A stretch of 64,000 nt of DNA from JAOUEA01 sp038249195 (GTDB lineage Bacteria > Actinomycetota > UBA4738 > HRBIN12): the NCBI GenBank assembly GCA_038249195.1, contig JBBRWM010000002.1, forward strand, positions 310,001-374,000, read 5' to 3'. Shown piece after piece: positions 8,528 through 16,474 of this stretch. Under the pieces are notes generated by a model. It worked only from the letters and a program-made list of their open reading frames with translations, did not search any database and had not been told where the DNA came from. How positions within the stretch are numbered: the first letter of the stretch is position 1; each line of letters starts with the position of its first letter. The position numbers were made by a program, and so were the translations under genes.

Positions 8528-9447
8528 TGGCCCCGCGCATACTCGATGCGGCAGCCGTGGGGAGCGCCCTCGGGCCGGCGGCGCTCGTGGATGCGCTCGA
8601 GACGGCCTTCCGCGACCTCGATCCCGCGGGCGCTCCCCATCGCACCGTGCTCGACACGGATCGAGGGAAGTTGCTGCTCATGCCCGCGTGGGGCCCGGCG
8701 GGCGTGGGCGTGAAGCTCGTCACCCTCACCCCGGCCAACCCGGCGGCAGGGGAGCCGTTCATCGGGGCGCTCTACGTCCTCTTCGATCCCCTCACCCAGC
8801 AGCCGGCGGCCGTTCTCGACGGTGCCGAGCTCACGGCGCAGCGCACCGCGGCCGTCTCCGCCCTCGCCACCCGGCACCTCGCTCGCGCGGACGCCCAACG
8901 CCTCCTCGTTCTCGGCGCGGGCGTGCAGGCGCGCGCGCACGTTGCGGCGATGCGCGCCGTGCGCCCGATCGATGAGATCGTGGTGGTGTCGCGCACGCGC
9001 GATCGCGCCGAGGACCTGGTTCGTTCGCTGCACGGCGTGAGTGCGAGAGTGGGTTCGACCGGCGACTTCGCGTCGGCCGACATCGTGTGCGCCTGCACGA
9101 CGAGCTCGACGCCGGTCGTGCGCGGCGCGCTACTCGCGGCCGGGACGCACGTGAACGCGGTGGGCGCGTACACACCCGCAACGCGGGAGTTAGATACCGA
9201 GGCGGTCCGGCGGGCACGCGTCGTCGTCGAGAGCCGACCCGCGGCGCTCGCCGAAGCGGGCGACCTGCTCATCCCGATGGAGGAGGGAGCGATCGACGCG
9301 GCGCACGTCGTCTGCGACCTGCACGAGCTCATGAACGGCGGCGAGGTCCGGCGGCGCGCCGAGGACGTCACGGTGTTCGTGAGCGTGGGCCTGGCGTTCG
9401 AGGACCTGGTGGTCGCCGGGGCCATCATGGAGGCCGTCGGCGGCTGA
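8527..9447 (+). CDS. Ornithine cyclodeaminase / mu-crystallin family dehydrogenase
   Basis: A 306-residue NAD(P)-dependent enzyme of the OCD/mu-crystallin family, whose members deaminate or reductively form amino and imino acids (ornithine, alanine, ketimines). The Rossmann fold shows LVLGAGVQARAHVAAM at about residue 125-140, and the N-terminal part has GVGVKLVTLTPAN and DGAELTAQRTAAVSALAT. Its ATG overlaps the livF stop by one base, so it is the last gene of the liv operon; this suggests it acts on an imported amino acid. The exact substrate cannot be read from the sequence. The TGA abuts the tRNA remnant that begins at 9448. Confidence 0.85.
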   Translation: MAPRILDAAAVGSALGPAALVDALETAFRDLDPAGAPHRTVLDTDRGKLLLMPAWGPAGVGVKLVTLTPANPAAGEPFIGALYVLFDPLTQQPAAVLDGAELTAQRTAAVSALATRHLARADAQRLLVLGAGVQARAHVAAMRAVRPIDEIVVVSRTRDRAEDLVRSLHGVSARVGSTGDFASADIVCACTTSSTPVVRGALLAAGTHVNAVGAYTPATRELDTEAVRRARVVVESRPAALAEAGDLLIPMEEGAIDAAHVVCDLHELMNGGEVRRRAEDVTVFVSVGLAFEDLVVAGAIMEAVGG

Positions 9448-9503
9448 GTGCCGGGAGCGGGGTTCGAATTCGCACGAGCCGAGGCTCACGGGATCTTGAG
9501 TCC
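9448..9503 (-). repeat. Displaced 3' half of tRNA-Leu (attachment-site relic)
   Basis: The stretch matches 11749-11804 at 51 of 56 positions and covers the tRNA from the anticodon loop (CAA still readable) to the discriminator base. The T-stem is broken at two pairs and there is no 5' half, so it cannot make a tRNA. It begins directly after the TGA of the ornithine cyclodeaminase-family gene. Confidence 0.8.
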
Positions 9504-9645
9504 AGTTGCATATCTTCGGGCCATAGGGTCTCCCGATGACGTCGTAGCCCGTAGCCAGGTCCGTCTGGCCCTCAAGAGCGGGCCGTTGGCGGGAGAGTGC
9601 GTGGAAACCTCGTGCCTCTCCTATGAGTGGGGAGATGGTGCCCAG

Positions 9646-11241
9646 ATGCCTGAAGATCGAAGCCACGCCATGGACAACATGATCGTGGTGTTGTTCGAGA
9701 ACCGGTCACTCGACAACCTGCTCGGCCACCTCTACGGGCCGGAGGACGGCAAGACCTTCGAAGGTGTGATCGGCAAGGACCTGTCGAATCCGATCCCCGA
9801 GTGGGCTGAGGATGGCGCCGACCGCAAGGCCGTCCCCTACACGGTCGCCACCGACATGGACAGCCCCAACCCCGACACCGGGGAGGAGTACCCCCACACC
9901 AACACCCAGCTCTTCAACGTCCAGAACGAGCACAACCGCTACAAGGTCGGCGACGATATCAAGGAGCCGTGGAACGCGCCCGAGCCCGGGCAGGCGCCCA
10001 CGATGGACGGCTTCGTCACCGACTACATCAGCGCGTTCACCGCCGAGGAGGGCCGCCAGCCCACCTACGAGGAGTACGCGCAGGTCATGACGGGGTTCAC
10101 GCCCGAGCAGGTCCCCGTCTTGAACGGGTTGGCGCGGGCCTTCGGCGTCTTCGACCATTGGTTCTGCGAGGTGCCGTCTCAGACCTTGCCGAACCGCTCG
10201 TTCTGGACGGCGGCGACCTCATCGGGATTCAGTGTGAACTCGCCGGTCCAGAATTTCATCCACCACAACGACGCCGAGACGATCTTCAACCGGCTCGAGG
10301 AACACGGCAAGACCTGGAAGATCTACGTCGCCGAGCCGCAGCGGATCTCCGGCACGGCCCTTGCCCACTACCCGCGCCTGAAGGATCGCCTCACGACCGA
10401 CATCGTGCCGTTCGCAGACTTCGAGACCGACGCCGCGAACGGGAACCTGCCGAACTTCGCGTTCATCGAGCCGTGTTTGACGCTGGGCCACGGCGACTAT
10501 CATCCCGCGTGCGGTCGCGCGATGGGCCACGGCATCGCGATTCCCAGCCTCGATCCGCCCTCATCGATCCTCGGCGGCGAGGCGTTCCTGTCTCGGATCT
10601 ACGAGATCTACAAGGGCATGCAGTCGCCCTCAGGACCGAACGTGTGGAACACCACGTTCCTCATCGGTTGGGACGAGCCCGGCGGCACCTACGACCACGT
10701 GCCGCCTCCTAACGTACCGCCGCCGGACCCCGCAGGCCCGGCCGGCCAGCACGGCTTCACGTTCGATCGATCGGGCTATCGAACCCCGGCCATCATCATC
10801 TCGCCCTGGGTCGCCGAGGGAGAGGTATTCAACGAGGAGCACCGACACACCTCGCTGATCGCAACGCTCCGAGAGCAGTGGGATCTAGGGAAGGCGTTCA
10901 CCGGTCGCGACGCGGTCGCACGGACCTTCTCCGACGTCTTCACGCTCGACACGCCGCGGGACCCGAACTCCTGGCCCTCGCCCACGCCGCGGCCAGTGCC
11001 CAAGTTCACCATGGACGCGTTGGCCCTCGGGAACGTGATGTCCTCGCTGGGCAAGAACCTGTTCGATGGAATCAGGGCCTACGCACAGGCGAACAAGATC
11101 AAGATCGACGGGCTCCCCGAGGACCCGAACGTGGAGATCCCATCGGAGAACGCGGTCGAGGTACTGCAGAACTCGATGGCGCTCTTCTTCCCCACGTTGG
11201 CTCCGGCCGGATCGCACCCGGTCATCTCGAATGATGCCTGA
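9646..11241 (+). CDS. Phosphoesterase family protein (phospholipase C / acid phosphatase type)
   Basis: A 531-residue member of the PF04185-type phosphoesterases, which hydrolyse phosphodiesters or phosphomonoesters such as phospholipids. Landmarks are MIVVLFENRSLDNLLGHLYG at the N-terminus (nucleophile region), PNRSFWTAATSSG, the metal-binding WDEPGGTYDHVPPP and the C-terminal EHRHTSLIATL. I chose ATG 9646 with GGGGAG upstream. The frame stays open back to GTG 9448 through the tRNA relic, so a longer product with a junk N-terminus cannot be excluded. No signal peptide is visible, which is odd for this mostly secreted family. It is the cargo of the tRNA-bounded element. Confidence 0.85.
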   Translation: MPEDRSHAMDNMIVVLFENRSLDNLLGHLYGPEDGKTFEGVIGKDLSNPIPEWAEDGADRKAVPYTVATDMDSPNPDTGEEYPHTNTQLFNVQNEHNRYKVGDDIKEPWNAPEPGQAPTMDGFVTDYISAFTAEEGRQPTYEEYAQVMTGFTPEQVPVLNGLARAFGVFDHWFCEVPSQTLPNRSFWTAATSSGFSVNSPVQNFIHHNDAETIFNRLEEHGKTWKIYVAEPQRISGTALAHYPRLKDRLTTDIVPFADFETDAANGNLPNFAFIEPCLTLGHGDYHPACGRAMGHGIAIPSLDPPSSILGGEAFLSRIYEIYKGMQSPSGPNVWNTTFLIGWDEPGGTYDHVPPPNVPPPDPAGPAGQHGFTFDRSGYRTPAIIISPWVAEGEVFNEEHRHTSLIATLREQWDLGKAFTGRDAVARTFSDVFTLDTPRDPNSWPSPTPRPVPKFTMDALALGNVMSSLGKNLFDGIRAYAQANKIKIDGLPEDPNVEIPSENAVEVLQNSMALFFPTLAPAGSHPVISNDA

Positions 11242-11439
11242 CGGTCGTCGCCGTACCGGCGAGATCGGTGTAAGCGACTCCTCGGGAGTGGACGAGGACG
11301 GGACACTTAACCACTCCTGTTGGGGCGAGGCTTACGACGCCCTGGTCGGTTCGCGCGCCACACCTGCGACACGTCCGTCCGCGTCCCTCAGCACCCGCAG
11401 GATCGCCGGTCCGCCGGTCCGCCGGCCGCGGCCTCGCCG
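11242..11439. other. Non-coding stretch inside the decayed element
   Basis: No convincing gene on either strand. A short palindrome (ACTCC-TCG-GGAGT, about 11279-11291) is the only visible structure. It probably represents eroded element DNA between the phosphoesterase and the integrase remnant. Confidence 0.5.
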
Positions 11440-11691
11440 GCTGCGAAGCCCCGTCGGTAGGCATCGGAGATCGTCTCCTGGTCGACGGACTCCTTCGTTC
11501 GATCCTCAGAGACAGCTCGGCGGATCGCATCCTTGCGTGGGCGGGTGGGGATGGAGGGCGTGCGTCTCCACGATCTCCGACACGCCTTCGCCACCCAACT
11601 GCTCGTCGCTTCGGTGCATCCGAAGGGGGAACAGGTCGCCGAGGCCATGCAGGCGCGCTCGGGGGCGAATAAGCACGACTGGCAGCAAGCC
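11440..11691 (+). pseudogene. Tyrosine recombinase (integrase) C-terminal remnant
   Basis: In one frame the sequence reads RVGMEGVRLHDLRHAFATQ followed by LLVASVHPK, the box II region (HxLRHxFAT) of phage-type tyrosine recombinases and its downstream helix. After that the frame loses similarity, and a fragment ISTTG that fits the next conserved region lies in another frame. The catalytic tyrosine and the N-terminal two thirds are missing. It ends about 60 nt from the intact tRNA-Leu, the normal place for an integrase. Limits are approximate. Confidence 0.7.
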
Positions 11692-11748
11692 GATCGAGGC
11701 CGGAGAGTTCGTCCTGCGGCCTCAGAGCGTCGCCGCGGGTAGTCCTCG

Positions 11749-11804
11749 GTGCCGGGAGCGGGGGTCGAACCCGCACGAGCCGAAGCTCACGGGATTTTGA
11801 GTCC
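11749..11804 (-). repeat. Right copy of the tRNA-Leu attachment repeat
   Basis: This copy is the 3' half of the functional tRNA-Leu(CAA) gene plus one adjoining base. It pairs with the decayed copy at 9448-9503 in direct orientation and marks the right end of the integrated element. Confidence 0.8.
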
Positions 11805-11833
11805 CGCGCGTCTGCCAGTTCCGCCATCCCGGC
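11750..11833 (-). tRNA. tRNA-Leu (anticodon CAA)
   Basis: The 84-nt minus-strand sequence folds as a class II tRNA: acceptor GCCGGGA/TCCCGGC, anticodon stem CGGGA/TCCCG with loop CTCAAAA (anticodon CAA, reads UUG), a long variable arm and T-arm GCGGG-TTCGACC-CCCGC, with discriminator A. The terminal CCA is not encoded. It is the integration target of the element to its left. Confidence 0.95.
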
Positions 11834-11879
11834 CGCGACCAGGGTAGCGGGCCGCCCGCCGCGCTACCGGCCCCTTGCA

Positions 11880-11908
11880 TTGCCCGGGCCGAGCGCGCGG
11901 CCTATAGT
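11880..11908 (+). promoter_or_regulatory. Sigma-70-type promoter for the polar amino acid transporter
   Basis: TTGCCC (11880-11885) and TATAGT (11903-11908) are 17 bp apart, upstream of the binding-protein gene at 11966, giving a leader of about 50 nt. Confidence 0.6.
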
Positions 11909-11965
11909 CCTCCCACGGGAGGGGGCGCCCCGCGGTCCCCGCGAACAGGAAGGTCGGTACGACAC

Positions 11966-12931
11966 ATGCGCATCACGCGACACCAAGGGCTGTTCGCCGC
12001 CGTGGCGGCGCTCGCCCTCGTTGGGGCGGCCTGCTCCAACGACTCGGGCTCCAGTGACACGGCGGCCGGGTCGACGGCCTCCGCCGCCACCACCGTCTGC
12101 AGCACGGTGGACACCACGGCCACCAACAACGCGCTCGCGACGATCTGCGCGAACCAGAAGCTGCGGGTTGCCACGGACCAGAAGTACAAGCCGCAGTCGT
12201 GGTACGACGTGAAGAGCGGCGAGTGGAAGGGCTTCGACGTCGACGTGGCGAACGAGGTCGCGAACCGGCTCTACGGCGCGCCCGCCAACATCGAGAACCA
12301 GGACTGGGACACGGTCACGGCCGGGTCGTGGAACAACCGCTGGGACATCAACGTGGGGTCCATGACCGACACGATCCCGCGCGAGAAGCTCTTCGACTTC
12401 TCGCCGTCGTACTACTACACGCCGGCCGGCATCGCAGTGAACAGCTCGAACACCACGATCACCTCGCCGGCCGACCTGTCCGGCAAGAAGGTGTGCGTGG
12501 GCTCGGCCACGACCTACGAGGACTACCTCACCGGCAAGCTCGTGCTGGGCGCCTCCGCCCCGCCCTTCGAGTTCCAGGTCGACAACCCCACCATCGTCAC
12601 GTTCACTACGGACACGGACGCGCTCGATCAGCTCGCCCTCGGCGACGGCGTTCGGTGCGACGCGGCCATCACGGCCACGCCCACGATCGCCGACTACGTG
12701 AGCAGCGGCGGCGCGGTCAAGGGTGTCGGGGACCCGCTGTACTACGAGCCCCTCTCGATCGCCCTGGACAAGAACGATCCTGTCGACAACGCCTCGTTGG
12801 TGGCGGCCGTCACCCAGATCGTCACCGACATGCACGACGACGGAACGCTGTCGAACCTCTCGCAGCAGTGGTACGGCACCGACCTCACCGTGACGTCCGC
12901 GGACTCGGGGAGCGCCACGCCGAGCGCCTGA
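11966..12931 (+). CDS. Polar amino acid ABC substrate-binding lipoprotein
   Basis: A 321-residue family 3 extracellular binding protein (SBP_bac_3), which delivers polar or charged amino acids to its permease. The lipobox GAAC has Cys at residue 23, followed by a Ser/Ala/Thr linker. Features include WKGFDVDVANEVANRLYG, the ligand-contact stretch INVGSMTDTIPREKLFDFSP and DLSGKKVCVGSATTYEDYL. GGAAGG precedes the ATG. It is the first gene of a three-gene transporter operon with the permease 27 nt downstream. The particular amino acid cannot be told. Confidence 0.92.
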   Translation: MRITRHQGLFAAVAALALVGAACSNDSGSSDTAAGSTASAATTVCSTVDTTATNNALATICANQKLRVATDQKYKPQSWYDVKSGEWKGFDVDVANEVANRLYGAPANIENQDWDTVTAGSWNNRWDINVGSMTDTIPREKLFDFSPSYYYTPAGIAVNSSNTTITSPADLSGKKVCVGSATTYEDYLTGKLVLGASAPPFEFQVDNPTIVTFTTDTDALDQLALGDGVRCDAAITATPTIADYVSSGGAVKGVGDPLYYEPLSIALDKNDPVDNASLVAAVTQIVTDMHDDGTLSNLSQQWYGTDLTVTSADSGSATPSA

Positions 12932-12958
12932 TCATCGAAGCCCGGGGGGGGCGATGAC

Positions 12959-14320
12959 ATGAGCGGAGTCGCACAGGCGCAGGGGGCCGGCGTGACCGGC
13001 CCCCGACCCTCGAAGTTCGAGATCCCGCGCGGCAGCATGTTCGAGCTGATCGCGGCCTGGCTCCTGCTCGCTGAGGGCGGGGTCGGGTTGGTCTTCCTGC
13101 CCGTCATCGTCTTCTCGACCAAGACCGACATCCCGGCGGGCAAGATCGCGATGTTCTTCCTGGCCTGTCTCCTCTGTCTGGCGGCCGGCGCGGCGCTCTA
13201 CTCGCGCTTCGTGTGGGGTTGGTGGTTCGCGCTTGCCGTGGCGGTCGCAGTCCCGGCATGGTTGCTGAGCACGTCCGGCTTGACGGACGTCGTTCAGGGG
13301 TACGGCGCCGTTGGCTTCGGCGCCGCGGAGATCCTGTTCCTCCTGCTCGGCAGGAGGGCGGCCGGCAAGCCCGAGGCGATGGCGCTCACCAGCGCGACGA
13401 TCTCGTTCAGGCTCAAGGTGGCCCTCGTCTGGCTGGCCATCTTCCTCATCATCGCGATGTTCCTGGCCCTCTTCCAGCTCGACACCACCTGGATGCAGGC
13501 GAACTGGTCCTACATCGCCAAGGGCCTCGAGTTCACGATCCTGCTCGCGCTGGGGGCCATCGTGCTGGCCGTGATCCTCGCGTTGTTCGGGGCGCTGGGG
13601 CGGCTGTCGAAGAACCCGGTGGCCTTCGGCGTCTCCGGCTTCTACACCTCGTTCTTCCGAGGGACCCCGTTGATCGTTCAGCTGTTCCTGATCTACTCGG
13701 CGCTGCCGCAGATCGGCGGAAGCCTCGAGCGCCTATCCCTCGTGAACATCCTCACGCTCACCACGTTCCAGGCGGGCGTGATCGGGCTGGGACTGAACTA
13801 CGGCGCCTACATGACGGAGATCTTCCGCGCCGGGATCCAGTCGGTGGGCCACGGCCAGGCCGAGGCGGCCGACGCCCTGGGCATGAGTTACGCGCAGCGG
13901 ATGCGTCGCGTGGTGCTCCCGCAGGCCGCGCGCGTCATCATCCCGCCCACCGGCAACGAGTTCATCGCGATGATGAAGGACACGGCTCTCGTGGCGTTCC
14001 TTGGAGTGACCATCGCTCAGGCGGAGGTGTTCCGCCGGGCGACGCTCGTCGGGAACCAAGACCTGAAGAAGCTCGAGGCGCTGCTGATTGCCGCGGGTCT
14101 GTATTGGGGGCTCACCGCCATCTTCACGTACTTTCAGCGCAAGCTGGAGCGCCGCATGGCCAAAGGGTACGAGCGCGGCGCGGCCACGATCGCCAAGGGC
14201 GACGGCAAGCCCAAGCTCCTCGCGGGGGGCGGGGGGCCCGTCCCCAAGGCCATCCCTGAGCTCAGCCAGCCGGGCGTCATCCCCCCCGTCGCATCCCCGC
14301 TCGACGAGGAACCTCGATGA
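12959..14320 (+). CDS. Polar amino acid ABC permease with an extra N-terminal membrane region
   Basis: A 453-residue permease of the His/Glu/Gln/Arg type; the usual length is 220-320. Residues about 28-135 add roughly four hydrophobic segments before the canonical domain, which runs from about 160 to 415 and contains YIAKGLEFTILLALGAI, YTSFFRGTPLIVQLFLIYS and the coupling motif EAADALGMSYAQRMRRVVLP. The C-terminal 40 residues are Pro/Gly-rich. ATG at 12959 follows a GGGGGGG stretch. The ATG of the ATPase gene overlaps its stop (ATGA). Confidence 0.9.
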   Translation: MSGVAQAQGAGVTGPRPSKFEIPRGSMFELIAAWLLLAEGGVGLVFLPVIVFSTKTDIPAGKIAMFFLACLLCLAAGAALYSRFVWGWWFALAVAVAVPAWLLSTSGLTDVVQGYGAVGFGAAEILFLLLGRRAAGKPEAMALTSATISFRLKVALVWLAIFLIIAMFLALFQLDTTWMQANWSYIAKGLEFTILLALGAIVLAVILALFGALGRLSKNPVAFGVSGFYTSFFRGTPLIVQLFLIYSALPQIGGSLERLSLVNILTLTTFQAGVIGLGLNYGAYMTEIFRAGIQSVGHGQAEAADALGMSYAQRMRRVVLPQAARVIIPPTGNEFIAMMKDTALVAFLGVTIAQAEVFRRATLVGNQDLKKLEALLIAAGLYWGLTAIFTYFQRKLERRMAKGYERGAATIAKGDGKPKLLAGGGGPVPKAIPELSQPGVIPPVASPLDEEPR

Positions 14321-15084
14321 CGCAGGTGAACGGCGAGCCCGTCGTCCGGATCGAGAACCTCCACAAGTACTTCGGAGATCTCGAGGTGCTCAAGGGCATC
14401 ACCATGGAGGTCGACCGCGGGGAGGTGGTCGTGATCTTCGGGCGATCGGGCTCGGGCAAGTCCACGCTCCTGCGCTGCGTGAACTTCCTCGAGGACCCCA
14501 CGGCCGGGGTGGTGGAGGTCTCGGGCATCCGGCTCGAGGGCGGCCACCGCACGCGCGGCAAGCGCGAGCAGATCCGCAAGCTTCGGCTCCACGCGGGGAT
14601 GGTCTTCCAGCAGTTCAACCTGTTCCCGCAGATGACGGCCCTGCAGAACGTCATGGAAGGCCCCGTCATCGTGAAGGGCGAGAAGACGGATGCCGTGAGG
14701 CCAAAGGCGATGGCGATCCTCGAGAAGGTCGGGCTCGCCGACAAGGCCGACGAGTATCCGATCCGGCTCTCCGGCGGCCAGCAGCAGCGCGTGGCCATCG
14801 CGCGCGCGCTCGCGATGGAGCCCGACGTCATGCTCTTCGACGAGCCGACCTCCGCCTTGGACCCCGAGCTCATCGGCGAGGTGCTCGCGGTGATGAAGTC
14901 GCTCGCCAACGACCTGCACATGACGATGATGGTCGTGACCCACGAGATGGGCTTCGCCCGCGAGGTCGCCAACCGGATGATGTTCTTCCACGAGGGCGTG
15001 ATCCTCGAGCAGGGTTCGCCCGAGGACCTCTTCGAGAGGACGCAGTTGCCCGAGACGAAGAAGTTCCTCGAGGCGGTCCTCTAG
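14317..15084 (+). CDS. Polar amino acid ABC ATPase (GlnQ/HisP type)
   Basis: A 255-residue ATPase for the permease encoded just upstream. It has Walker A FGRSGSGKSTLLRCVNFLE, the Q-loop region MVFQQFNLFPQMTA, signature RLSGGQQQRVAIARALAME, Walker B MLFDEPTSALDPEL and H-loop VVTHEMGFAREV, all diagnostic of the GlnQ group. It starts with a four-base overlap and is followed five bases after its stop by a strong hairpin that probably ends the operon. Confidence 0.95.
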   Translation: MTQVNGEPVVRIENLHKYFGDLEVLKGITMEVDRGEVVVIFGRSGSGKSTLLRCVNFLEDPTAGVVEVSGIRLEGGHRTRGKREQIRKLRLHAGMVFQQFNLFPQMTALQNVMEGPVIVKGEKTDAVRPKAMAILEKVGLADKADEYPIRLSGGQQQRVAIARALAMEPDVMLFDEPTSALDPELIGEVLAVMKSLANDLHMTMMVVTHEMGFAREVANRMMFFHEGVILEQGSPEDLFERTQLPETKKFLEAVL

Positions 15085-15088
15085 GAGC

Positions 15089-15116
15089 ACTCGAGGGTTC
15101 ACGCGAACGCTCGAGT
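15089..15116 (+). terminator. Hairpin terminator after the polar amino acid operon
   Basis: Arms 15089-15100 and 15105-15116 form a 12-bp stem with one mismatch around an ACGC loop, beginning four bases after the stop at 15084. There is no T tract, as is common in GC-rich actinobacteria. Confidence 0.7.
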
Positions 15117-15441
15117 ACGGGTGCAGAGTGCCCCCGACGGCACCTCCGGCTCCCGAGACCTGTGGACCCCCTCCGGAGACGAACGGGGTCGGAAATGAAT
15201 GACGGGCCGCGCCTGCCCTTCCGGTTCACTCACGCCTTCCCCATACGCGAGTGTCCCGTCCGGTCGACGCGACCCGTCAAGCTTCGGCCCCGACTGACCT
15301 TGGCTGGCCGGTCGCCCGGTTCGCCATCGACCACCTCGGGGCCTGAACGAACGATAGAGATGAGGTTGAGGGCTGTCAACTCCGGATTATGGCTGCCCTG
15401 CAGGGCGGGGAACGCATCGGCCCAGGTCAGGGGCCTATCGA
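15117..15441. other. Intergenic stretch between convergent genes
   Basis: About 325 nt between the ends of the glutamine-type ATPase gene and the iron permease gene. I see no gene with family character, no tRNA and no clear repeat; short frames here are antisense or unsupported. Confidence 0.5.
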
Positions 15442-16293
15442 TCAGCCTGCGGGCGCCACCGTGGCGGGAGCCCGGGCGGGGAGTCCGCGCGCGGGCGTGT
15501 GCTGGGGCCACAGGACGTAGAGCCCCATGGGCAGGGCGTAGGCCACCCAGGCGAGGACCTCGGCCCACGTGGGCTCGGGCTGCAGGCCCAGGGTGCCGGT
15601 GAGCACGGAGGCGCGGATCGAGCCCGGCGCGACGAGCCAGCTCAGGTCCATCGCCGGACCCTGGAGGGCTCCCAACCACCCGGCCTCGTGGGCCGAATGC
15701 GCGGCGCTCGCGAGCAAGCCCGCGGCCACCAGCACCAGCACGAAGCCGGTGAGCCTGAAGAACCGGCTCAGGTTGAGACGCACGCCGCCCTTGTAGATCG
15801 CCACGCCCAGGCCAACGGCCAGCGTGATGCCGAGGACGGCTCCGAGGCCCGTGGCGACCGGGCTGGTCGAGCTGCCGAACGTGGCGAGCAGGAACACGGC
15901 GGTCTCGAGCCCCTCGCGGATCACCGCGAAGAAGGCCATGCCCACCATCGCCCAGGCCCCGGCTGCGAGCGCGCTCTCCGCGCCGGATTCGAGAGAGCGC
16001 TTCAGCTCACGCGAGTGTCGTTTCATCCACACGATCATGTAGGTGATGCCGCCGACGGCCAGCAGCGCCAGGATCGCCGCCAGGCCTTCCTGCTGCTCGT
16101 CGGGGAGGCCGCGCTCGACGACGCGCAGGATCACGGCGACGCCCAGGCACAGGGCGACGGCAGCACCCACGCCCACCCACATCCATCGCATGGCCCGGCG
16201 GTCGCCCCGCTGCATCAAGAACGCGGCGATGATGCCAACGATCAGCGACGCCTCGAGCCCCTCACGGAGGCCGATGACGAAGGTAGGGAGCAC
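15442..16293 (-). CDS. efeU: FTR1/EfeU-type high-affinity iron permease
   Basis: A 283-residue seven-helix membrane protein of the FTR1 family, which moves iron across the membrane after oxidation. Both diagnostic REGLE motifs are present: IGLREGLEASLIVG at the N-terminus and FFAVIREGLETAVF in the middle. I start it at the GTG at 16293 (giving MLPTFVIGLREGLEA, the usual family N-terminus) because AGGAAGG lies about 11 nt upstream; the frame is open to a GTG at 16314. No EfeO or EfeB gene is adjacent in this window. Expression may be iron-controlled, but I see no clear operator. Confidence 0.9.
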   Translation of the reverse strand: MLPTFVIGLREGLEASLIVGIIAAFLMQRGDRRAMRWMWVGVGAAVALCLGVAVILRVVERGLPDEQQEGLAAILALLAVGGITYMIVWMKRHSRELKRSLESGAESALAAGAWAMVGMAFFAVIREGLETAVFLLATFGSSTSPVATGLGAVLGITLAVGLGVAIYKGGVRLNLSRFFRLTGFVLVLVAAGLLASAAHSAHEAGWLGALQGPAMDLSWLVAPGSIRASVLTGTLGLQPEPTWAEVLAWVAYALPMGLYVLWPQHTPARGLPARAPATVAPAG

Positions 16294-16461
16294 GAGGGGC
16301 GGATCCTTCCTCACGGAGCGAAGACAGAGGCTTCGAGGGTACGAACATCGATGTTAGAAGCGGTTAAGAGGCTAGCGTCCACCCACGACCTCGTCAACGT
16401 CGTTCGTGACCGAACGACCGGCATGGCGGCCGTCGGCCGGCCCCGGCCGTCAGGCGGCGGC

Positions 16462-16467
16462 TACGAT
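16462..16467 (+). promoter_or_regulatory. -10 box of polA
   Basis: TACGAT ends 7 nt before ATG 16475, so transcription should begin at or next to the start codon (leaderless). Confidence 0.5.
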
Positions 16468-16474
16468 GAATGCG

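Larger units (their letters stand above)
9448..11804. mobile_element. Decayed tRNA-Leu-integrated element
   Basis: The segment lies between a 56-bp imperfect direct repeat. The right copy is the 3' half of the intact tRNA-Leu(CAA) gene and the left copy is a displaced 3' tRNA fragment, exactly the arrangement left when a tyrosine-recombinase element integrates into the 3' end of a tRNA and restores it. A remnant integrase lies directly beside the intact tRNA, as expected. The only whole cargo gene is a phosphoesterase. The five repeat mismatches and the broken integrase show that the event is old and the element immobile. Confidence 0.65.

Noticed and set aside
15200..15440. Short frames between the glutamine-type operon and the iron permease
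   Set aside because: No ribosome binding site, no recognisable motif, and composition unlike the neighbouring genes.
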